The translations under genes were made by a program, and so were the position numbers. The notes under the pieces are model-generated. The model made no database searches and was not told the DNA's origin. It saw nothing but the letters and a program-made list of their open reading frames with translations. A DNA stretch of 64,000 bases from Caprella mutica (taxonomy: Eukaryota; Arthropoda; Malacostraca; Amphipoda; Caprellidae): positions 28,645 to 92,644 of the forward strand of contig CANNZV010002571.1 in the NCBI GenBank assembly GCA_947561585.1, given 5' to 3'. This document shows, in pieces, positions 35,618 to 47,349 of this stretch (position 1 is its first letter; every line of letters begins with the position of its first letter).

Positions 35618-38192
35618 GGTGTTAGGACGTTTCGTTGACAGACGTTTTGTTACTAGGACGATTCGTTACCAGATTTTTCGTTCCGAATAGTTACGTACAA
35701 TTTTTTATAACATGAGATGAGTTATAAACTACAAATTATACCAATCCCATACATTATAAATATATAACTAATTATGTATTAAATTTTCATACTGAACCAA
35801 TTATACGGGAAATTTTCGATCATATTAAAAAATAGTATAGTAGAATTAATATAAAGAGTTAAAATGTAAATTTTTCTTACATGATCGGAAATAATTAATT
35901 ATTAATTTACAATAAATAATTTTTTTTTATTATGTTACTTTCATTCGGTAATTGGATCTCTCCCTAATTTTAACATTTTCGGAAATATCAAAAACAAAAT
36001 ATTTCCCAATGTAGGTATAAGCTCTTAGTTTTCGGACTGAGGCACAATTTCGATCATATGAGGACAAAAAAAATATAATAATTATTATTGTTATTTAGCG
36101 TCTATATCGATTGTTATCCATGATATGATTCACTTCCAACTGTTCCATTCAAAGAAATTGAATAATGATTGTTAATTTAAATATCTGTGATTATAATCAA
36201 TATATATTATTCATGGAACCAGACACTTAGCAGATGAATGATTTATGTTTATGTTTAACCTTATAATTTAAAGTAGACCTTATTTTTAAAGTAGTATAAA
36301 GTTATAATGTATGGGATTGGTATAAATTTTAGTCTGCAACCCATTTCGAATACAAAAATCGATCCCATTTAAAAAAGTAAAATAAACGAAAAATATGGCA
36401 ACGAAACGTCCTAGTAACGAAACGTCCTAGTAACGAAACGTCCTAGTAAAAACGTCCTATAAACGAAACGTCCTAGTAACGAAACGTCCTAGTAACGAAA
36501 CGTCCTAGTAACGAAACGTCCTAGTAACGAAACGTCCTAGTAACGAAACGTCCTAGTAACGAAACGTACTAGTAACGAAACGTCTTAGTAACGAAACGTA
36601 CTAGTAACGAAACGTCTTAGTAACTAAACGTCCTAGTACCGAAACGACCTAGTAACGAAACGTCCTAGTACCGAAACGTCCAAGTAACGAAACGTCCTAG
36701 TACCGAAACGTCCTAGTAACGAAACGTCCTAGCACCGAAACGTCCTAGTAACGAAACGTCCTAGTACCGAAACGTCCTAGTACCGAAACGTCCTAGCACC
36801 GAAACGTCCTAGTAACGAAACGTCCTTGTACCGAAACGTCCAATTTCCGAAACGTCCTAGTACCGAAACGTCCTCGTACTGAAACGTCCTAGTAACGAAA
36901 CGTCCTAGTACCGAACCGTCCTAGTACCGAAACGTCCTAGTACCAAAACATCCAAGTAACGAAACGTCCTAGTACCGAAACGTCCTAGTAACGAAACGTC
37001 CTAGTAAAGAAACGTCCTAGTACCGAAACGTCCTAGTAACGAAACGTCCTATAGTACCGAAACGTCCTAGTACCGAAACGTCCTAGTACCGAAACGTCAT
37101 AGTAACGAAACGTCCTAGTACCGAAACGTCCTAGTAACGTAACGTCCTAGTAACGTAACGTCCTAGTAACGAAACGTCCGGGTACGAAACGTCCTAGTAA
37201 CGTAACGTCCTAGTACCGAAACGTCTTAGTACCGAAACGTCCTAGTAACAAAACGTCTTAGTACCAAAACGTCCTAGTAACGAAACGTCCTAGTACCGAA
37301 ACGTCTTAGTAACTAAACGTCCTAGTACCGAAACGACCTAGTAACGAAACGTCCTAGTACCGAAACGTCCAAGTAACGAAACGTCCTAGTACCGAAACGT
37401 CCTAGTAACGAAACGTCCTAGCACCGAAACGTCCTAGTAACGAAACGTCCTAGTACCGAAACGTCCTAGTACCGAAACGTCCTAGCACCGAAACGTCCTA
37501 GTAACGAAACGTCCTTGTACCGAAACGTCCAATTTCCGAAACGTCCTAGTACCGAAACGTCCTCGTACTGAAACGTCCTAGTAACGAAACGTCCTAGTAC
37601 CGAACCGTCCTAGTACCGAAACGTCCTAGTACCGAAACGTCCTAGTACCAAAACATCCAAGTAACGAAACGTCCTAGTACCGAAACGTCCTAGTAACGAA
37701 ACGTCCTAGTAAAGAAACGTCCTAGTACCGAAACGTCCTAGTAACGAAACGTCCTATAGTACCGAAACGTCCTAGTACCGAAACGTCCTAGTACCGAAAC
37801 GTCATAGTAACGAAACGTCCTAGTACCGAAACGTCCTAGTAACGTAACGTCCTAGTAACGTAACGTCCTAGTAACGAAACGTCCGGGTACGAAACGTCCT
37901 AGTAACGTAACGTCCTAGTACCGAAACGTCTTAGTACCGAAACGTCCTAGTAACAAAACGTCTTAGTACCGAAACGTCCTAGTAACGAAACGTCCTAGTA
38001 CCGAAACGTCCTAGTAACGAAACGTCCTAGTACCGAAACGTCATAGTAACGTAACGTCCTAGTACCGAAACGCCCTAGTAACGAAACGTCCTAGTAACGT
38101 AACGACCTAGTAACGTAACGTCCTAGTAACGAAACGTCCTAGTACCGAACGTCCTAGTTCCGAAACGTCCGTGTGCGAAGCGTCCGGTCACC
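35618..38192. mobile_element. MuDR/Foldback element 2 with 9-bp TSD
   Basis: Left end GGTGTTAGGACGTTTCG, right end CGTCCGGTCACC (complement GGTGACCGGACG). The left TIR has about four decayed units (to 35,690); the right TIR is a 1.8-kb array of the same unit in the opposite orientation. An inner inverted pair, TACCAATCCCATACATTATA (35,738-35,757) and its complement (36,302-36,322), confirms the foldback. The flanks are GTAATTATG (35,609-35,617) and GTAATAATG (38,193-38,201), a 9-bp target duplication with one mismatch, as expected for MuDR/Foldback elements. Two decayed family A MITE pieces (about 35,815-35,890; 36,010-36,125) are nested inside. No transposase remains. Confidence 0.85.
36399..38187. 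repeat. 16-bp array, ~110 copies, as expanded TIR
   Basis: Units of CGTCCTAGTAACGAAA and CGTCCTAGTACCGAAA. The variant string starting CTTAGTAACTAAACG occurs at 36,617 and again 689 bp later, with the same series of odd units following (CGACCTAG, CCAAGTAACG, CCTTGTACC, CCAATTTCC, CCTCGTACTG, CTATAGTACC, CCGGGTACG). A 43-unit block was therefore duplicated. Confidence 0.96.
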
Positions 38193-38201
38193 GTAATAAT
38201 G

Positions 38202-38659
38202 TAGTCATATATAGTCAATATATTTTCTGTGTATATTACCATGTATATTATTTACGCACATTGTTCATTACCAGTTTAAATATCTCCAATGCATTCAAAA
38301 TCTAATTACCAACTATAAAACCTATCACAGTTTTCACTGATAATCATTGCAATGTTAGTTTCATTGTTTTACTAATTAATTACTCATTTTATTTACTAGT
38401 TAATTACCTTTATCTTCACGGTAGGTTGGGAGGGAATTTAACATTTTTTCACCACATTCCGATTTATTTTGTTGTTATTTTTGTTGCAAATAGTAAGGTG
38501 GTTAAACATGCAGTTTCACCTCATTTAACCTGAGAATTAATTAGCAAAACTGCTGAAAAAGAAGACCGTGAATGAGCTACCAATTAAGAGTGAAGCCATG
38601 CCTCCTGAAAATGCAGAGTTACTTGACCTGATAGATATGAAAAATAGGGGATGTGTTCT
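38202..38659. other. Unique AT-rich DNA
   Basis: No gene or array is visible between two tandem repeats. Confidence 0.5.
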
Positions 38660-39032
38660 TAATATACACAGAACTTATTAGACTGATGGTAGATATACAC
38701 AGAACTTATTAGACTGATGGTAGATATACACAGAACTTATTAGACTGATGGTAGATATACACAGAACTTATTAGACTGATGGTAGATATACACAGAACTT
38801 ATTAGACTGATGTTAGATATACACAGAACTTATTAGACTGATGGTAGATATGCACAGAACTTATTAGACTGATGGTAGATATACACAGAACTTATTAGAC
38901 TGATGGTAGATATACACAGAACTGATTAGACTGATGGTAGATATACACAGAACTTATTAGACTGATGGTAGATATGCACAGAACTTATTAGACTGATGGT
39001 AGATATACACAGAACTTATTAGACTGATGGTA
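38660..39032. repeat. 31-bp minisatellite
   Basis: Twelve units of ATGGTAGATATACACAGAAC plus TTATTAGACTG, very uniform. Confidence 0.96.
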
Positions 39033-39084
39033 CGTCTATATAAATCTCATATTTTGTACAATCAGATGTATATAAGATCGTAAC

Positions 39085-39300
39085 TTCTAACTAGATAGTA
39101 CTTCTATCTAGATAGTACTTCTAACTAGATAGTACTTCTAACTAGATAGTACTTCTAACTAGATAGTACTTCTAACTAGATAGTACTTCTAACTAGATAG
39201 TACTTCTAACTAGATAGTACATCTAACTAGATAGTACTTCTATCTAGTATTCTAGATAGTACCTCTATCTAGATAGTACTCCTGAGTACTATCTATAGAT
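39085..39300. repeat. 17-bp minisatellite
   Basis: About 12 units of AGATAGTACTTCTAACT. The end is a larger palindrome (TAGATAGTACTCCTGAGTAC then TATCTATAGATAGG), so the array can fold back on itself. Confidence 0.94.
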
Positions 39301-41080
39301 AGGCGTGTAATAGTCAGTCACACACGTTCATAGAATAACTAATGTGACGATGTTACAATTCCAGTCACAGGTAAAGTGCTCTGTGTGCTACAGTAGTTTG
39401 TTACACCTCCTTATTGGTACCAGATAAAAAGAGAGATGGTGTAATTTACAGTGTTATTTATTAAGGTAAGTATATTGATAATGTATTAGTATGTGAAGGT
39501 ATTATTTAATTGAGATAATAATTAACTACCAAATAACTCACCAATTATGGGGATTGATACCCTTCTGTAAAGCCGAAAAAATAAAAAATAAATCTCTGCC
39601 TTATACACACCTACAGGTGTGTAGAATACATTGTGTAAATATTGCAGTCATAGCTTGTCTGCAGCGCATACAGCGTAGTCACTGTAAGTGTCGTGTGATA
39701 GATGGGGGCGGCTAAGAACGCATCCGTCCTTCAACATCCTAGGTAGGATATGGGAGTAGAGTTGGGAGAAATAAAACCACCCCAGCAATATAGGCTCCAA
39801 TAGGAAATCAGTACCGCACTGAATTTTGTACGAGAAGGATACGTCGGTGGTCAAAGTGACACATCCTTCTAGAATCTAGAGCAAGGAGACCTGATGGTAG
39901 AGATGTTACAGTCTCTCCTGGAAACTTATGTTTTAGGTTGATTGACGCTCTACATCTCTGTCAGTTTTGGTATAGAGATATTTGAAAGATAAAAAGGTGC
40001 TCTAATATATGACATCGAGTGCTTCATATATCGGAATTAGAAAAAAAATATAGCTAAAGAATTTCAAAAAATATGATACAAATAGGGTTTTCCCAAACAA
40101 TTTGTTTTAAGTTTGAATATGAAGCTGATAAAAAGCATTTGAATTATCCCTTAAATATTCCTTCTCTATTAAAAAATCGTTTTATATTGGCCTTCGATAA
40201 ATTTTAGCATGATTTTATTTTATTTATTTTGTCCTGTTCTACATATATTTTAAATTTCATAATTCTCAGATTAATAATAAAGAAAACAATTCTGAAGAGT
40301 AACGATCAACTCCACTCACTGATCAATTATCCTATCTAATTACCGTTTCCATTAATATTTATAGTATAATATGACATTCAGATTAGTATTTATAAATATT
40401 ATATACTTTTATATTATATGACTAAACTCGAAATATTGAACTATTTATCTTTATTCTCAAAATTTAAGAGAATTATAATATCCATGTAATAACAGTTATC
40501 AATAATTAAACACAATGTTGTCCGAGAAAAATCTTTGCTGTCTTCAACTCCGAAGGACTTTTTTATCGTTAATTTTTATGTTAGAGGGCCAGTCTAACCG
40601 AATAATTGAGATAGATGCATATATGTACTATCATGTACTAAGAGTGGTGCACATGTGCCATGAGTACTAAGAGTGGTGCTTATGTACCATCACCACAAAA
40701 AGTGGTGCACTAGGTACCACATTACCTAGGTAGGCAGGTGAGACTACGTAATAATACCTATGGCCGCTATGTTGATTTTTCTCTTCGTGTGCGGTTGCTA
40801 ACTACGAATTAGTGTTTTTCACATGGAAATGTATTCTGGAACTACCTGATGTGAATTACATGCTTACATCCCATTGCTAATTGGCTTTATATACTATGTG
40901 AATAAAAGCTATTTTAAATAAATTAAATATCTTTTGTTTGATTAGAGGATTATCAGGTAAATTAATAAATATAACAATTATTAATGAAATGACAGTATTT
41001 AATTCATAATAAAATTAATGAAAGAAATAGTTTGAGAATAAAGATTATTATATGTATAATAACATAGATATAGAAGTATG
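39301..41080. other. Unique AT-rich DNA
   Basis: A ~29-bp repeat with GTACTAAGAGTGGTGC lies at 40,627-40,721. A 68-codon ORF (minus, 39,648-39,854) has no known relatives. No gene is supported. Confidence 0.45.
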
Positions 41081-41175
41081 GGGTAAGTTGACAGTTTTAG
41101 GACAGTTCTGTACTTTCGACAACTGTAGAATTAAATTTGACTCGTTATTTTTATTGGTATCTATGATACCAGGAG
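41081..41175. mobile_element. Family A MITE, left half
   Basis: GGGTAAGTTGACAGTTTTAG through GACTCGTTATTTTTATTGGT to the core GTATCTATGATACC, then an array takes over. The right arm is missing. Confidence 0.72.
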
Positions 41176-41186
41176 CTCTCTCTCCC

Positions 41187-41940
41187 TTTGATGCATCCAT
41201 TTATCTTTTTCCCTCAGATGCATCCATGTATCCTTCATCCCTCTGATGCATCCATGTATCTTTTTTCTCCTTGATGCATCCATGTATCTTTTTTCCCCTT
41301 GATGCATCCATGTATCCTTTTTTTCCATGTGATGCATCCACGTATCTTCTTTTCCCTTTCATGCATCCATGTATCTTTTTTTTCCTCTGATGCATCCATG
41401 TATTCTTTTTTTCATGTGATGCATCCATGTATCTTCTTTTTTCCCCTTGATGCATCCATGTATCCTTCTTCCCTCTGATGCATCCATGTATCTTTTTTCC
41501 CTCTGATGCATCCATGTATCTTTTTTCCCTTTGATGCATCCATGTATCTTTTCTCACTCTGATGCATTCATGTATCCTTTTTCCCTCTGATGCATCCATG
41601 TATCTTTTTCCTTTTAATGCATCCATGTTTCTTTTTCCCTTTAATGCATCCATGTATCTTTTTTCCCTGTGATGCATCCATGTATCCTTTTTTCACTCTG
41701 ATGCATCCATGTATATTTTTTTCCCTGTGATTCATCCATGTATCTTTTTTCACTCTGATGCATCTATGAATCTTTTTTCACTCTGATGCATCCATGTATC
41801 TTTTTTCACTCTGATGCATCCATGTATCTTTTTTTTCCCTGTGATGCATCCATGTATTTTTTTTCTCTGTGATGCATCCATGTATCTTTTTTCACTCTGA
41901 TGCATCCATGTATCTTTTTTCACTCTGATGCATCCATGAG
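41187..41940. repeat. ~28-bp minisatellite seeded at a MITE core
   Basis: About 27 units of GATGCATCCATGTATCTTTT plus TTCCCTCT, varying from 26 to 30 bp. The first unit begins about 12 bp after the family A core. Long minus-strand ORFs with a repeating 'KKDTWMHQ' pattern are artefacts of the array. Confidence 0.95.
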
Positions 41941-42315
41941 TCACGAGACGCAAGCAAATTTGACCTTTTGTGACATTTTAAAATGTGAAAGACAGCGACA
42001 GGTTAAGTACATACATAAGTACATACATAAGTACATAGTCATGTACACTTACATATGCTTTGTGTGTATGTACTTTCACTTGGATGAACCTATGGTATGT
42101 GTAGAAAATTATAATCAATAAAAGTATATGCAGTTAAAGTATTTACCAATCAGGACTTAGTAATTGAAAAAAAATCCTCAATGTGAAAAATGTGGTCAAT
42201 TATAGGATAATATTCATTAATGGTATAATATATGTAAAATATATTCATTCATAAAATGGCTAGACTCTATTCTTTTAAATGTATAAATTATATCCGAAAT
42301 GATGCTGAGACCTTA
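41941..42315. other. Unique DNA with a short ATAAGTACATAC triplet
   Basis: ACATACATAAGTACATACAT repeats at 42,004-42,040. No gene. Confidence 0.5.
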
Positions 42316-42434
42316 GGGTAAGTTACGATTTGTCGATCTGTTTCACATCTTCGATCATATTTTTTGAATTAATATTACATTTCTTTCTTAAATGACCGAA
42401 GATGTGAAACCGACCGATAATCCGTAACTTACTC
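42316..42434. mobile_element. Family A MITE, short variant with TA duplication
   Basis: GGGTAAGTTACGATTTGTCG pairs with CGATAATCCGTAACTTACTC. TA flanks both sides (42,314-42,315, 42,435-42,436). It belongs to the variant subfamily (CATCTTCGATC / TGACCGAAGATG) and lacks the GTATC core. Confidence 0.88.
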
Positions 42435-42436
42435 TA

Positions 42437-42746
42437 CTGCCCCGATATATAAATCATATCACACATTACCAATTACTGGAACTAAGTCTCTGATAAACTA
42501 GCTTCTAGAATATCGACCTATTTGTCTTGAGGGGTGGAGATGGATGAGTATCGTTCTCTGACGATAGCAGACAAATCGTCGCTGTCATCGTTTATAGTGA
42601 GTAATATCGTCTCGAATGAATAATATCGTTAGTTTATAATTAGAGACTAGCATGCCTGCCTATTTGTCTGACCAACCGATAACACTTTTTAGCATCTGAC
42701 GATAAAGTCAAAGGATTGGAGATAACTCAATAAACCCTACTGGGAA
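42437..42746. other. Unique DNA
   Basis: Several GACGATA/ATATCGT words at 42,555-42,710. No gene. Confidence 0.45.
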
Positions 42747-42970
42747 CTAGTTGATTGGTGACTAGTTGATTGGTGACTAGTTGATTGGTAACTAGTTGAT
42801 TGGTAACTAGTTGATTGGTAACTAGTTGATTGGTGACTAGTTGATTGGTAACTAGTTGATTGGTAACTAGTTGATTGGTGACTAGTTGATTGGTGACTAG
42901 TTGATTGGTACCTAGTTGATTGGTGACTAGTTGATTGGTAACTGGTTGATTGGTAACTAGTTGATTGGTA
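42747..42970. repeat. 15-bp minisatellite
   Basis: Fifteen units of ACTAGTTGATTGGTA/ACTAGTTGATTGGTG. It ends exactly at the target duplication of Foldback element 3. The in-phase ORF is an artefact. Confidence 0.96.
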
Positions 42971-42979
42971 CGTCACTGC

Positions 42980-43406
42980 GGTTCTAGGAAAATTCGGTCT
43001 AAAACAATAATTTCAACTTTTATAAACGATAATAGAAAAAGTTGAAATTATGTACTAAAATGTGTAGTGTATTTATTAATATAGGATAACATCATTAACC
43101 GTTGTAAAATGATACGTAACATTAGTAATTTTGACATGTTTGGACATTTATTCAACATGAGACTTGAGCAAAAATTTGGTCTTAGAATTTTCGATCTGAG
43201 GTATAAATATAATTTATAATTATTTATCAATTAGATGTATAGGGAAACGTGTCACCCCTTAAACCCCCTGTCAGATTATTAAACAATCACGAAGTGTGCA
43301 GTACAACAAACTAGCGGATATAACAAACTACATAACAGCAATATATGTTGAGAACGTTGGCCGAATATTTTTTATTTCGTGACCGAATTTTCCTGCCATA
43401 TGCACC
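42980..43406. mobile_element. MuDR/Foldback element 3 (427 bp) with 9-bp TSD
   Basis: Left end GGTTCTAGGAAAATTCGGTC. Right end GACCGAATTTTCCTGCC with final TGCACC (complement GGTGCA). The flanks are CGTCACTGC (42,971-42,979) and CGTCACTAC (43,407-43,415), one mismatch in 9. The inside carries the family box in inverted orientation (GCAGTACAACAAACTAGCGG, AATCACGAAGTG). No coding capacity; a short non-autonomous member. Confidence 0.85.
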
Positions 43407-43437
43407 CGTCACTACAACCAGTAGGATATATGGTCTG

Positions 43438-43680
43438 TGTTATTCCCTCTCTTTTCCCTCTCTTCCCCCTCTCTTTCCCCTCTCTTCCCCTTCTCTTTTC
43501 CCTCTCTTTCCCCTCTCTTTCCCCTCTATTTCCCATCTATTTCCCCTCTCTTTTCCCTCTCTTTCCCCTCTCTTTCCCTTCTCTTTCCCCTCTATTCCCT
43601 CTCTCTTCCCCCTCTATTTCCCCTCTCATTCCCCTCTATTTCCCTTCTCTTCCCCCTCTCTTTCCCCTCTTTTCCCCAGC
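43438..43680. repeat. Polypyrimidine (TTCCCCTCTC)n tract
   Basis: Some 240 bp almost purely C and T on the plus strand, in irregular 10-11-bp units. Long homopurine-homopyrimidine runs with mirror symmetry can form triplex (H-DNA). Three overlapping ORFs across it are artefacts. Confidence 0.93.
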
Positions 43681-46600
43681 AAAGTCTCATGCCAATTTAT
43701 GCCCTAAGTTGCCCCGTTAGCGCCACATCAATGCCACAATAAGCCACAGCCTCTCCAATTAATGCCCTCTGTCTCGGCCACAAACACACGCCATTACAAC
43801 TAAAACTTTAAATGACACCAAAGTCACACTCAAATGATGACAACATACGCTTTACTGTGTCAAACCAACACATTCATATCAACTGTGTCAATCATTGAAA
43901 TAATCTGTTAAAACATACAATTATTATTCCCGTCATCAATTAATAGTGTGTCAAATAACATATCTGAAACATTTTTACGTCTTTTTAAGATAGAAAATAT
44001 AAAATCTAAAAAACTTAGGGTAAAAATCAAACACACTAACATATCTTTGCAAGCAAAGTACATGATAAATAACTTTTAAAATTTGTCTCTAAAATAGAAT
44101 TGGTGCAAAAAGTGTTTAGAAAGCAATCCATGGTTCTATAAGGGAGAACCTATCAATGATGAACATCCACCGTATGCTTCTAACGAGAAATAACATCTAC
44201 TGTAATGTGATCAGCCAACCGTAACAGAAATTATCTATTTAATCAATTTCATATTAAATGCATTATTCAATGGGAACTATTAATGTCAGGATGGTACGTA
44301 AGTTAAATAGAAATTCCATCATCAATAATCTGTATCAAGGATACAATACGGTATCGTATTATAAACTCATACCTATCTTCAGTATCATAGATACAGTTCA
44401 GGAACCTATTTAAATTGAACTGAACATTATTTACCTATTTTCAGTATCATAAATACAGCTCTGAGAAATCTTTAAAATGTGTTTATTTACTTTAGTCCCC
44501 TATGGTACATAGCTTTAATAGAAGCCGCCTTTATTAATTCCCTTTTTGTTCTTCCAACAACAACCTGTAAATCATTATTCCAGACTGGACAGGGTATCAC
44601 GATTTATTTAATATTCCTCAGATGAAACTTTCAATAGAAGGGTTTGGAGCAAGGATTCGAAAATGATAAGAGAAATGATCTTCATTGTACTAAGGAATTA
44701 AATTTATAAATTCGATAATTAATTTAGCTGTTTTCGAGGGATCTGATGGGTTATCGATTTTTTTTTGTCGAATAGGAAAAATCGAACAGCTTCAAAATCC
44801 TTATTGAAATAGACAGGTCATTTATAACTCTGAACATCAGCTTTAGTCCCTCTAGAGCAAATTTTAAATTATTCTGCGAATAATAAAGTAACATGGTGGT
44901 AAGGATACAGATTATTTTTAAGCGTATTTAACATGGTAGGACAGTTTCTAAACTAACTATATTGCGAGTAAGAAAATGAAGTAATTAATAGATCATTTGG
45001 CTCTTCCATTTATCGAACATAGATGTGCAAGAGTTCCTATTTTAGACATTGGTCACAATCTGTCATAGAATACTAAGTAGATAATAGATAGCAAGTGAAA
45101 TGATTACTTCATTTTGAAAATAAAAAACAACCAAAAAATAAAGAAGGTGAACTAAAATGTACATTGCGTTGGTTTTCATTTTGTATGGTTGTTAAAGCTT
45201 TCAATTTAGTAACTGGACAAGTTAATCTTATTTATATCTTTTTCATTACGTTCCATGTGCTGATTCTCTAACTGGAAAAGTTAAGCTTATTTATATCTTT
45301 TTCATTACGTTCCATGTGCTGATTCTCTAACTGCTTTGAGTGAGCAATCTCGAGTGCTGGTTACAGACATTAGATTGCAGGGCATTGCCATCACACCGAC
45401 TTTTTCTTCGAAATCATGACGACGTTAATTGAAGGGTTAGGACGTACGCTAAACAAGCTCACTCTCTCTTCGTCCATACCTTCACCATCTTGAACCTTCT
45501 GCCCCCCTTGATAAGGGTGAAATTCACAACCATTCAGTTTACACGTGGATTGAGATATAGTCCAGACTAAATACATCTCGTTAACCATCGATTTAGTAGG
45601 TAGTCACGATACAGACCCTTTCCTTTTATCCAGGACATCGGGTAGATACAGATCTGTTCCTGTATCCTGAATAACAAATAAAATCTAATCTTAGTAGCAT
45701 GGATACAGAACGGTTGAAAAAGAATTGTTCCTGTATCCTGAATACAAACTAGAATCTGATCGTAGTAGCATGGATACCGAATTGTTATAAAGTAAATGCA
45801 TCCAGGTAGTGTGAAGTGCTCTATTCGAAAAACTAACTAAAGTTAACTATAACCAGGGATAAAGATCAGCTTCATTTAAATAGTTAGTCATGAAGCATGG
45901 CCCTCAAAAGAAATCGTTAATAGAAAAGTCTTTAATCTATCAGATTGATCAACCAGTTAATTTTGGAAGATGTTTATAGCGAGGCAGGTTGTCTGCATAC
46001 ATTATTCTATGATTTATTGGGAATGTATTGTAATGAGTTCGTGTCAGCGCATTATATACGTAATATGATGGAACAAATAAACAGTTAGGAATAGCTTCGG
46101 GCAACCAGAAATGAACTGTTGACCACCTTGCTATACCTAGTTGAAACACTAGGGATTAAGATGCTTCTTCTGGAAAACTATTTGACCCTTATGCAGGTAC
46201 ACAATAAAGCTCATAATTGAGACACTGATCATAATTGTGATATTCCTGGTTTGAATGTCTGGATAACTAGACGGTTGACTCGTTTGTTCAAATAACTAAG
46301 TAAGGGTCAGGATAAAAAGAGAAAATGCAGATGCGGTAGATTGAAAAATGTACTTTGAAGATTAAGTAAAGGGGGAAAAATAAGTTATTTGATGAATAAA
46401 ATTTAGTTCTAAAACTTAATTACGGTAATGTATACTACAGCTGAATGATATATATGAAACATTTAATATTCTTACACTGCGTCATGTAATGTGGTATTAG
46501 CCAGAACTAATTACCTTTGAAAGTTAAATTCCGAAAATATCTATTCATATATCAGACAATATTAATTAATTCATCACGAACAAACAATTCGTAGCTTCAG

Positions 46601-47126
46601 TTTAATAAATTCAAACAAATATTATTGCCGTAATAGATTGAGGTTATTAAATGTGGCTATTTATTCTCTTTCTCATATTACCCAGCATGTAATATAAAGA
46701 AAACAACGTGAGGCCATTTAGCCCCACAAATAAAAATGAATGTATTCTCTGCCTGTCCTAATTCAAAGCTCTTTATTTTTCTGAATCTCGAGACTGCGTG
46801 GAATCTAAGCTCCGAATCTGCCCACACGTTTCGACCAATCGGATTCTGGGGATTTGAGAAAAGGCAAATTTTGTATTCGAATGCTTGAAGTTTAATGGAC
46901 TCTTTCTTTGTGGGTAATACATTGAAATAGGAATAGTTAATTATGAATTAAAAGTGAAGACTACAAAGCAGCATCTCACTAAGCTCCTCCCACTGTGCTA
47001 AATGATAAACCGTACAATATGATCTAAAAGAGTCGGTGGGCAAAACCGCAAATGGGAATAGGATCAAGGAAAAAGTTAAGTTACAAATTAAGTAATACTC
47101 AATAAGCTGAAAATAGAAGGTTACTA
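43681..47126. other. Unique DNA, no gene recognised
   Basis: GTATC palindromes at 44,332, 44,382 and 44,454. A 59-bp direct duplication at 45,211-45,331 and a 71-bp one at 45,655-45,792 (TTCCTGTATCCTGAATA, TAGTAGCATGGATAC). GACCAATCGGATT (46,833) is CCAAT-like in a small GC-richer patch. A 65-codon minus ORF (45,391-45,588) is open but unmatched. Confidence 0.45.
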
Positions 47127-47347
47127 GAGTCAGTTCCGAATTATTGGACTGTTTTGATTTTCGATCATACATGTTTAAAATTCTAACTCGTTATTTTAAT
47201 TGGTATCCATGATACAAGCAGGTATCATGGTATCTGCAGGTATCATGGATACCGATTAAACTAACCAGTTAATATGTTGAATAATATATACATCTTATTC
47301 TTCTATGATCGAAAATGTGGATCTGTCCGATATCTTGGAACTTAAGC
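47127..47347. mobile_element. Family A MITE with TA duplication
   Basis: GAGTCAGTTCCGAATTATTG pairs with CGATATCTTGGAACTTAAGC. TA lies on both sides (47,125-47,126, 47,348-47,349). The core GGTATCATGGTATCTGCAGG shows a partial duplication of the palindromic box. Confidence 0.85.
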
Positions 47348-47349
47348 TA

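Noticed and set aside
41201..41953. 158-codon and related minus-strand ORFs rich in Lys, His and Met
   Set aside because: Products of the 28-bp array; the frame shifts whenever the unit length varies.
43345..43742. Three overlapping Pro-Leu-Phe-Ser ORFs
   Set aside because: Translation of a CT-only tract in three frames.
45391..45588. 65-codon minus-strand ORF of balanced composition as a host exon
   Set aside because: Open and not repetitive, but no family was recognised and no flanking splice signals are convincing.
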